Shown here one piece after another: positions 56,782 to 64,000 of a stretch of 64,000 bases of DNA. Each line of letters opens with the position of its first letter. Within the stretch, counting starts at the first letter, position 1. Source of the DNA: Epiperipatus broadwayi (taxonomy: Eukaryota > Onychophora > Udeonychophora > Euonychophora > Peripatidae); the NCBI GenBank assembly GCA_028023455.1, contig JAQFVV010000028.1:879501-943500 (forward strand). Reading direction: 5' to 3'. A model generated the notes under the pieces. The model was not told the DNA's origin and did no database searches. It worked only from the letters and a program-made list of their open reading frames with translations. The position numbers and the translations under genes were made by a program.

Positions 56782-57297
56782 CAAAAAAATCAAGTCAGAT
56801 GTCACATGAGCTAATTTAAACAAGCTTGTAATACGAATGTTATATAAAGAGCTTGCAAATAAGCTCTTAACAAGCTTTGCAGCATATTGCTAACCCCAGA
56901 CTGGTTTCTGCTACTGGCTTCCTCAATGAGGTGCTAGGATATTCAAGCATTAGATTAAAAATACCAGGACAAGCTTGTTTAAAGTAGGTCATGTGACATC
57001 TGACTTGATTTTTTTGTAATTTTATTGTTTTGCTATTAAGGCTTTGGTGATTTTATATTTCTAAAGCTATTAATATATTGTGTAGCTGAACTTAGTTCGG
57101 TCCCATATGGTTATTTAAGTTAGATAGGATTGGAAGACATATGGATGTCTGAAATTTTCAGATTTTCTACTTAATAGTTATCCATTAGATAAACTGCTGG
57201 GCTTGTCTTGGTATTTTTAATTTAATGCTTGAATATCCTAGCACCTCAGTGAAGAAGCCAGTAGCGGAAACCGGTCTGGGATTTGGGATATTCTGCA
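56782..57297. mobile_element. Palindromic ACCGGT-type hammerhead element with 13-bp TSD
   Basis: AATACTCATATTA flanks it exactly at 56769-56781 and 57298-57310. 47-bp inverted repeats at 56782-56828 and 56970-57016 (CAAAAAAATCAAGTCAGATG theme) and a second inverted pair (56937-56980 against 57196-57240). Minus hammerhead near 56895-56935 (TTGAGGA, GAAACCAGTC) and plus hammerhead near 57243-57290 (GTGAAGA, stem II GCC/... , GAAACCGGTC). Both have lost C3 of the core, by different substitutions. Confidence 0.78.
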
Positions 57298-57379
57298 AAT
57301 ACTCATATTAGATTATGGAAATAGTTCAATACAAAAATACACCTAGAACACCATCATCACAAACCTTCAGGAAAAGATT

Positions 57380-57512
57380 TGTTGGGATTTTTTAATAATA
57401 ATAAAAAAATGTTTTTATGTAAAAAAAGAAAAAAAAATTAAAACGCCTGAATTGATCCTGAGACCTACCTCAGGAAAGTCGGACGCGCTACTAATTACAT
57501 CAAAATACAGAA
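57380..57512 (-). repeat. Probable tRNA-derived short SINE
   Basis: Minus strand ATTAGTAGCGCGTCCGACTTTCC resembles a tRNA D-arm to anticodon region and GGATCAATTC a decayed B box. It is followed by GCGTTTTAATTTTTTTTTC and an A/T-rich tail. Comparable in size and layout to the tRNA-Gly SINE at 44.4 kb. Anticodon identity cannot be assigned. Confidence 0.45.
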
Positions 57513-58380
57513 AGTTACAACTGTATGATTTTTATGTTTATTTGATAAAAAATTTATATATATATATTGCAAGTTAAAAGATGTTACTAATTAGTTTGAC
57601 TTAAAGGAAAATATAATTAATCCATTTGTAAATGATATATATGTTTACTTTTTAGAAAACCGAAAGGGATAATCACTTCCACTTAAGTAAACACATTCAG
57701 CAGTAAATCTGAAGTCTAATTAGATTGGTCACCTTTATTTTTTGCTTTTTCTTGATGTAACTATTTCCTGTATGGAAAAGTAGAAAGACGCGCATTTTTA
57801 ATTTCACAGTTCTGTTCTTTTTTTTCCTTCTCCGTCTTTATATTTCTAATAATAATGAATAATGACCCTGACATCCAAAGTAATAATAGAAATTAGACAA
57901 AAAAATAATAATATAAACACAATTCAAATTATTTTAAATTTCAACATAGTGAAGAGATGCTGAAGAAACACGACATGTATTTTTCCCAATTTAGCTAATT
58001 TGAATTTTTCTATAACTACCCGTTCTTTCATTCTTAGCCTTGAAATGTAATTTGATACAGCATTTATTTTAATCAGAATTTGTTTGCTAGAAGCGAAGTG
58101 CAAGGGATTTAAAAATTTTTCTTCATTAAAATAAAACTTGAAGATAAATTTTATCATTTCAGTCTTCAATTAAGACAAATATATATATGTATGCACGAAA
58201 TGCTGCCTACTTATAAATATTAAACTTTATAAACGAAACAAACTTGTTGATCATTATTCCTGCAAATCATTTCAAATTACTTGTTCCACGCCCTTCTGTC
58301 TTGTTGGTGTTTTAAAAAATACATTAACTCCTCATTGTTAATACTATTCTAGCAAGAAACAAACTCCATTAAAAAGTAAT
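57513..58380. other. No gene seen
   Basis: AT-rich; an 81-residue minus-strand frame (57924-58169) has no motif. Confidence 0.4.
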
Positions 58381-58384
58381 TCAT

Positions 58385-58620
58385 TGTGATGTGATGTGAT
58401 GTATTGTGGCTTCTCCTTAAACGAAGTCAAGAATATCTCAGCAATTATGCCCAAATAAACCGGTTAGCCACTTTATTTTCCATTCCCCACTCTAATTTTT
58501 CCCATATTCTGCTCCATCCCATTTCCACAACATAATCTTTGTCAACTCTATAACCTTTATATCAAAATCCCCTTTATCTTTTCCCAAACCCAGCATAAAA
58601 AACAATAATTCACTTTCTGT
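58385..58620 (-). repeat. Dispersed repeat K, copy 1
   Basis: Aligns with 61220-61455: GATGTATTGTGGCTTCTCCTT, AAACCGGTTAGCCAC, CCATCCCATTTCCAC, CTATAACCTTTATATC, AAACCCAGCATAAAAAAC. A (GTGAT)n run at 58386-58403 suggests that the 3' end of a LINE-like element lies here on the minus strand. Confidence 0.6.
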
Positions 58621-58649
58621 ATATCACTTTTTTCATATTTATTAATTTA

Positions 58650-58790
58650 TCTCAGAGCCACCTACTGTAAGCTTGAGGAATTAATGGACAAATAATAGTT
58701 CCATATCAAAATCTCCGGATTAGTTTTTGACAATTGGCCTTCATCAGTAGAAGAAATATCAGGTTTGAATTAAGTATTTAACAACCTGCC
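58650..58790 (-). ncRNA. Hammerhead-like motif, decayed, related to family B
   Basis: Minus strand: CTGATGA (complement 58741-58747), AGGCCAATTGTCA, then AAAA instead of GAAA, CTAATCCGGAGAT. Core half lost. Outer block AGAGCCACCTA.. also occurs near 18058. Confidence 0.5.
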
Positions 58791-59435
58791 TTGCTTCCTT
58801 TACATTATCCAAACTGATAATCTGATATTTTAAAGTTTGAATTCAAACTAACTTGCTTATATACTAGATAGGACAGACACTACGTCAGAATTACATATTT
58901 TAATGAATTTAGTTTAATTACTTATTTTTTTGATTTTTTCTCATGTATATAATAAGAATGATTTTAATTAGGAGACTTTTTTTGAGTTAGAAGATCTGCT
59001 TGACAAATATGCAAAAAAAAAAAAAAAACCCTTATATTTATGTAAAAGTCCATTGATTAGTAGCCATTTAAAAATGAGTATGGTTATTTTAACTCCAGGA
59101 GAAAAAGATAAAAAAAAACAACAACATAGCAATAACTACACTAGATATGAATCTTGTTATAACTACACAAATCAATCTATAAACCACAAATATATCTACT
59201 TTTAATACATGGTGATCTATTTTTCTGTCTATGTAATATTTTGTGAAATTTCTTCAACAAGTTTTTCTCCATGGAGTATATCAACATTGTCAAATTACAA
59301 TTCTCCACTACATCCCGTTCTCTGCCATACCTTCACAAAGCAACCAACACTGCACTTCTTCAGAATATTTTGGGATATTTTTATAAAATAAATGGTTTCT
59401 GTTTCTACCATGAAAATCATACTTAAAATCATAAA
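58791..59435. other. No gene seen
   Basis: AT-rich with an A16 run near 59012. Probably the eroded 5' part of the Penelope fragment that follows, but no RT motif is legible. Confidence 0.4.
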
Positions 59436-59439
59436 AGAC

Positions 59440-59700
59440 CCCTTTAGAGATTCTAACTTTTACAAAGCCTAAACTATACTATGTGAGAAGTATATTGGTG
59501 AGACCAATTGCACTGTTGGCCAATGATTGAAAGAACACAAACTGATGGTTAAAAAAGTAAAAAAAAAACAAACAGATGGGTCTACAGTAGCAAATATATA
59601 TGTATTAATAAGCAAATGTTTGATTGGGAAAATGCAAAAGTATTGAATAAAAGGGGGAAAGGTGCAAAGAAGCCACTCATATGACAATGGCAAATAATTC
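59440..59700 (+). pseudogene. Penelope-like GIY-YIG endonuclease fragment
   Basis: Conceptual plus-strand translation gives CEKYIGETNCTVGQ (TGT at 59482) and LKEHKLMVKK, parallel to CERMYIGETSH...LQEHKLMTRE in the 12.6-kb copy. A stop separates the two halves. It is followed at 59770 by a plus-strand repeat G copy, the same order as in the 12.1-kb element, which confirms that repeat G is the 3' terminal repeat of this Penelope family. Confidence 0.65.
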
Positions 59701-59769
59701 TATAAATCAATCCAGGGTGGCAATACATAACGTCTGATAGCCTCTAATTAAAACTTGATCTATTCAATA

Positions 59770-60010
59770 TTTAAGTATATAATGATGCAAATTCAACTCC
59801 TATGGCAGTTTTGTCAGTCACTGGTCAGGCCCGCATCATCTGAAAAAGAGTTGAGAATAGTACCACTTGAAAGGTTGTGTAATCTACTAACCTGTATTGT
59901 CTATTTGTGTATTACTATTACTAATTGTTTGTATTTGGGAAAGTGTAAATAAAGTTTAAACTTTTCTAGACATTCAACAATTAATGACAGATGACGGAAA
60001 TAGTTCAAAA
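59770..60010 (+). repeat. Repeat G terminus, plus strand
   Basis: TTTGTCAGTCACTGGTCAGGCC, CTGAAAAAGAGTTGAG, CTTGAAAGGTTGTG, AAATAAAGTTTAAAC, AGACATTCAACAATTAA, GACGGAAATAGTTCAA. Ribozyme boxes mutated (CTGAAAA). Confidence 0.65.
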
Positions 60011-60585
60011 TATCATATATCATGTCTAATACAATAAAAGTGTGGTTTCACAAAAGAAGATTCTATAGAATCCCATCCAGCAAGTTGAGGAGCATAATAA
60101 TTAGTCTTATGATTGTGGAATTATATTTTTAAAATTTTATGGAACACCCGGGATCCAAGTCTCACTTCAGCACAATAAATTAGACACAACAACAGCACTA
60201 TATAGAGCTAATTCAACTGCAGAAGTTATTAACCTAAGATGAAATGCACTATCTTCTAACTTATTAAAAGCAATAGCAACACACTGAATGAAATCTGGGC
60301 GTCACTTCAACATCTAAATCCATCTTTCTACTTAAAAAAAAACCCTAACATATTTAAATTGGTATACACATTCAAGTTGATAACAATTCAAGCTAAAAGT
60401 GCTGGCTGAAAAATTTTCTTCCAGGGCTGAAAAAGAACGAGTTTTTAATATTAATTTCTAAACAAAGAATTTTATGCATGCATTCAAAATACCATCATTA
60501 TATATATCATTTTGAAAATTTAGGCATTAAAATTATTATAGTAAATTTTAATGTCAATAGATGGACATTTTTTGTAAGAGAATGC
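60011..60585. other. No gene seen
   Basis: AT-rich, no recognised content. Confidence 0.4.
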
Positions 60586-60593
60586 TAAAACAA

Positions 60594-60598
60594 ACACG

Positions 60599-60633
<35 letters not shown>

Positions 60634-60634
60634 G
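60594..60634. repeat. (CA)n(TA)n compound microsatellite
   Basis: About twelve CA units followed by about eight TA units. Confidence 0.9.
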
Positions 60635-60969
60635 CAATTCTTATTACACACTTTGGATAGCAAAATATTTTATAAATACTGTGCCAACAAAAATTGAATT
60701 AAGAGGTCTGATTCCATTCAACATCCACTTAGCAAACACACACGCGTATAGACACACACATATTTGTTTTACTATAAAAAAATGCGTGTTCAAATTTCAT
60801 TACTGTTGAATGTTTGTTTTTTTTTCACCTAGAAATATATGGAATTAAAATATTTTAGTTTTTTTTTTTTTTGTAATTTAATATAAAGAATATGACTTAT
60901 ATAAAAAATTAGCTACCGTATTTTGTTTTACGGGTTAAAAAAAAGATTTTTTTTTTTTAAATTGTACTT

Positions 60970-61110
60970 TATGAATGGATGGATGAAATAAGAAAGTGTG
61001 CAGGAGTGATGTGGAGACGAGAAGCTAAGATCGGAGAAGATGGATTGAGCTTGGAGAGACCATCCTGCAGTGGACTGATATTGTTTGTTAATGATGATGA
61101 TGATAAGATT
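60970..61110 (+). pseudogene. RTE-like LINE 3' end fragment
   Basis: A 74-residue frame from 60979 starts MDEIRKCAGVMWRREAK, nearly identical to residues 210-226 of the 55-kb ORF, then shifts frame. The stop region and an (ATG)4 tail (61089-61104) mark the element end. Extremely 5'-truncated. Confidence 0.78.
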
Positions 61111-61219
61111 TTTGTAAATAATACAATATTTAAACGAGAAAGAAGGAAGAGAGATATTTTATTTATAGCTAATTCGCATTACAGTACTATATTGTTAATG
61201 TAAAACTGAATAACAGGGA

Positions 61220-61470
61220 AGGCGATGCGATGCATTATGGTTTCTCCTTTATCAGAGTCAGGAATCTCTCAGCCATTATGTCCAGAGAAACCTGTTAACC
61301 ACCTTCCCATCCCTTTCCATTCCCACCTTAAGTTTTTCTTATATTCTTCTCTATCCTGCTCCATCCATTTCCATATCATCTTTGTCTACTCTATGACCTT
61401 TATATCTAGATCCCCCTTATATTTTTCCAAACCCAGCATAAAAACCAAGAACCCACTGTCTGAATAATCA
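61220..61470 (-). repeat. Dispersed repeat K, copy 2
   Basis: Collinear with 58385-58620 (see GCATTATGGTTTCTCCTT, GAAACCTGTTAACCACC, CTATGACCTTTATATC, AAACCCAGCATAAAAACC). Starts with a GATGCGATGC run. The 80-residue frame on the plus strand is part of this repeat. Confidence 0.6.
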
Positions 61471-61970
61471 CTTTGTTTATGTTTATTCTCCCACAACTTC
61501 ATTATTTGTACCGGGAAAAAAATGCATTTTACAATAGCGACATCTAGTGATAATATTAATAATGAATGACAAAAAAAATTATAAATTATAATAAATGATT
61601 AGTTTATACATATTAATATATAATCTTCTAAGTCAAATTCTCCCGTAATGGAAAGATCTATCCGTTTAGAAAAAAAATGATTGCATAATATTTGAAAGCA
61701 TATTTTTATTGTCAAAAGTCTGCTTATTCAAAAAAAAAAAGTTTACAAAACTGTATTTATAAAGCATGAACAATATTACATACCATATTTTAAAATTGTA
61801 AATTTTTTATACATTTGAATGGTTTTATTTCATCGGATAGATGTAACTCATTAACTGTTGTAAAATCTTCTAAAAGGTAATCAAAATAAAATAAAAAATT
61901 ATAATTTAATCTATTACAGTCAAATTTTCGGCATTCATAACCATTATAATTTCTTCTTTTGTTACTGTTT
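61471..61970. other. No gene seen
   Basis: AT-rich; GCGACATCTAGTGATAAT near 61536 is reminiscent of the family B end but too short to assign. Confidence 0.4.
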
Positions 61971-61971
61971 A

Positions 61972-62172
61972 TTCGTCATCATCATCAATCATTATCAATC
62001 CACTGAAGGATGAAGGTCTCTTCAAGTTCAAACCATCTTCTCCGATCTTTAGCTTTTCTTCTCCACATCACCTCTGCACACTTTCTTATTTCATCCATCT
62101 ATCTCACATGTGGCCTCTTTCTGGGTTTTTTACAATCTCTTGGAATCTAGTTTAAGATTTCAATTGTCTATG
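61972..62172 (-). pseudogene. RTE-like LINE 3' end fragment
   Basis: Plus-strand TCATCATCATCAATC is the tail. Then the complement of the last ~60 codons (CCACTGAAGGATGAAGGTCTC, TCTTCTCCACATCACC, CACATGTGGCCTCTTTCTGG) closely follows the 55-kb copy and ends abruptly at ATTTCAATTGTC. Confidence 0.75.
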
Positions 62173-62224
62173 TTTATTAATAATAATTTAATAAATTATA
62201 AATGATTACATCATTTTAGCCCAG

Positions 62225-62350
62225 TTATATACTTTAAACTTTAATTATAGATTAATATATGTTATTATTAATCATAACCACATAGAGATATATAGTTTAA
62301 ACTTTAATTATAGATTAATATATGCTATTATTAATCACAACCATATAGAA
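62225..62350. repeat. Tandem duplication of ~67 bp
   Basis: TTTAAACTTTAATTATAGATTAATATATG...TATTATTAATCA(T/C)AACCA(C/T)ATAGA occurs twice. Confidence 0.8.
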
Positions 62351-62384
62351 TAATTAAATCAATCCCATTTTTCTTTTCCAAGAA

Positions 62385-62860
62385 TTGTGTCAAAGTTATG
62401 AATACAGTAAATTTGACACTTGTAAATCAAAATGTAACAATTTCTTATTGATAAATATTAAACTGATAACAAAAATATATGTGAGAGATTATGATCTGGG
62501 CCAACTAATGAGTGCTAGTTCAGCATGAAATGCATTTTGGGGATCGTTTGTGTTTTAAGATGTCTTTATACATACATTTCAAAAATGCATGATAGAGTGG
62601 AAGATATAAAGTATACCTATAAAAGATATTACACGCGGAAAAAGAGAAATGAAACTGAATTAATCTATATATGTGTGTTTAATTAAAAACCAGACAAATA
62701 AATCTTGAACTGAGGTTTAAAGTTTATATCTGGGCTAAGGATAATCTCTTGTTTGATAAATAATTAATGATAATCATTAATGTATTTATCAAGAATGGAC
62801 TATGTCAAAGCTTGTGGGTGGAGTAAGATTAACACCTGTAAGCAGGTTTTAATTGATAAA
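62385..62860 (+). repeat. Family A copy with E block
   Basis: AATTTGACACTTGTAAATCAAAATGTAA (as at 53765), then the ribozyme, then AAAGAGAAATGAAACTG, TTTATATCTGGGCTAAGGATAAT, TGTCAAAGCTTGTGGGTGGAG. Shows that the E block is the downstream part of family A. Confidence 0.65.
62490..62552 (+). ncRNA. Hammerhead-like motif, family A, one core substitution
   Basis: CTAATGA (G5 to A), stem II GTGCTA/CAGCAT with one mismatch, GAAATGCATT with an intact ATGCAT palindrome and AUU as cleavage triplet, stem I CCAA/TTGG. G5 is catalytically important in characterised hammerheads, so probably inactive. Confidence 0.65.
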
Positions 62861-62989
62861 TATAGAAAGTAAAAAGGATAAAATATATAATATTTAAAAG
62901 GTAATAAGTAAATGATGATTATAAGATGCATATATAGAATGTAAATTATATGTTCATGTATATGTATATTAATATTCATATATTTGTTT

Positions 62990-63065
62990 TATGTTGTAGT
63001 TCTGAAGAAGATTGCTGGGGCAATCGAAACTATTAAAGAGAGTGGTAATTAAAGCATTGTAAAAC
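62990..63065 (+). ncRNA. Hammerhead-like motif, family C
   Basis: CTGAAGA at 63002-63008, stem II GATTGC/GCAATC (6 perfect bp) around TGGG, GAAA at 63026-63029, then CTATT. Compared with the 35.75-kb copy (GACTGC/GCAGTC), one stem II pair has changed on both strands (C-G to U-A), keeping the helix. Confidence 0.65.
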
Positions 63066-63069
63066 AGTG

Positions 63070-64000
63070 ATAAAATGCATAGATGAGTTAAAATTATATT
63101 ATATAACAATCATAAACATAAGTAATATTTTACCATATCTTACTTTAATCACATGAATGAAAATTGAAGAAGAAATTCTCCAAGTATTAGTCATTTATAC
63201 AGATGAAGAAACCAGACATATCAAATTGTAATTCGATATTAAAAATATATGCTTTTAGTTTCTTCACTGATTATTTCTCAAAATTAAGATATTGGTGAAA
63301 AGAAACAACACTGTTTTTATGTTCCAGCCACTGGCAGACAAATAACTTGCAATGGAACTTTGAAACTATGATTGATTAGTAAATTTTAGTTGAAATTCTC
63401 AAATAAGAGCTGGAACCAACACAACTCTCTTTAGCGAAAAAATTATATTCAGAAACACACTAATTATTTTTCGCTACATGACTCCTGACAGAACTACCTT
63501 TGTTTCATGGCTAGCAATGAAGAGAAAAATCATGGGATATTGTAATTAAAAATTATGACATAATTTTTTATCATGTGCAACGTAATAATGAAAAAATGAT
63601 ATGGCTAAACATTGACGTAATATTTATAGTAACACAAGTGCACTGAGAACTTAATTTAGCATTACTGCTGAAGTTAATAAATTTACAGCATACACTCTTA
63701 CTTATTACTTATGTATTTGCAAACCAAGTATCATTAATGAAATGAAAACATATAAAAATAGTGGAGATGCATTATCCACTGTATTACGTTCCAAGCCCCC
63801 ACCCCCTCACATAAATCATGTACAATAGCTCATGTTTTGTTGATAAACTTTCATTCCAATAGAATACATATTATTTTATTGAACTATTAATACACATATA
63901 CTTTCACATGCACATATAAAATGCTTTTTTGAGTTATAGTATGCACATATAAGTTAACTTTATGTTATTAATGTAATTATTAAAAAATAAATTGAAGGAG
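63070..64000. other. No gene seen
   Basis: AT-rich to the window end; CCCCCACCCCCTC near 63796-63810 is the only notable C-rich run. Confidence 0.45.

Larger units (their letters stand above)
54880..57375. mobile_element. Palindromic repeat G element split by a LINE and by a second palindrome
   Basis: Left arm (minus): 54880-55000 plus 56515 to about 56560. Right arm (plus): about 56560-56768 plus 57298-57375. The right arm has the tRNA-like head (TGGTTCAGTTGGTTAGAG at 56578-56595), B box GGTTCGAATCCC (56635-56646), hammerhead remnant and full tail. The LINE 55001-56514 interrupts the left arm, and 56782-57297 interrupts the right arm. Each has its own TSD, so repeat G is the oldest layer. 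Confidence 0.75.

Noticed and set aside
61225-61320. CTGATAAAGGAGAAACC on the minus strand of repeat K as a hammerhead
   Set aside because: CUGAUAA core and no usable stem II or cleavage context; the second copy does not preserve it.
1-64000. Integrated virus or LTR retrovirus
   Set aside because: No gag, protease, integrase, capsid or LTR signatures; all RT traces carry LINE (FADD with RTE-type tail) or Penelope (YVDD...IIWPHG with GIY-YIG) features.

Overview
This is a eukaryotic nuclear window, very AT-rich (about three quarters A+T by eye). It has no long open reading frame apart from fragments of retroelement proteins. I found no host protein-coding gene I could defend, no rRNA and no intact tRNA gene. 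The content (an RTE-like LINE, Penelope-like elements with GIY-YIG endonuclease, several tRNA-derived SINE families, long AT-rich dispersed repeats and many microsatellites) fits a repeat-rich metazoan, most likely an invertebrate. The sequence does not let me name the species.

Layout. 1-12 kb: two tandem hammerhead-bearing repeats (1.5-2.1 kb), a 15-bp minisatellite (2.8 kb), a Penelope-like remnant with a GIY-YIG domain (3.3-4.55 kb), and a >2-kb dispersed repeat (6.0-8.5 kb) split by a palindromic insertion. 12.1-13.8 kb: a truncated Penelope-like element (RT plus GIY-YIG on the minus strand) with inverted terminal repeats and a 13-bp target-site duplication (TSD). 15-31 kb: imperfect palindromes, further repeat copies, a (TTA)n tract and a four-unit tandem array of a tRNA-like SINE (29.67-30.18 kb). 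31-37 kb: several decayed RTE LINE pieces and nested hammerhead elements. 39-48 kb: more palindromic elements, one carrying a tRNA-Gly-derived SINE, and an almost perfect 0.76-kb palindrome at 47.4-48.2 kb. 53-57.4 kb: a palindromic element with a 13-bp TSD, then a nest in which an RTE LINE and a palindromic element both interrupt an older palindromic SINE. 58-64 kb: another Penelope endonuclease fragment and LINE/SINE scraps.

The unifying theme is self-cleaving RNA. At least six repeat families carry a hammerhead-ribozyme-like core (CUGANGA, a stem II hairpin, GAAA, then a very short palindromic stem III and a cleavable NUH). The stem III palindrome differs between families (ATGCAT, ACTAGT, ACCGGT, ACGT) but stays self-complementary, as expected for ribozymes that work as dimers. 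Most copies sit as divergent inverted pairs (minus-strand ribozyme on the left, plus-strand ribozyme on the right). Four such pairs, a fifth candidate pair and one single copy are flanked by perfect 13-14 bp TSDs, so the palindrome itself appears to be the inserted unit. Hammerheads in Penelope-like elements and retrozymes are known. The recurrent palindromic architecture, the constant TSD length and the tRNA-headed hammerhead SINE that shares its tail with a Penelope element are the parts most worth following up.
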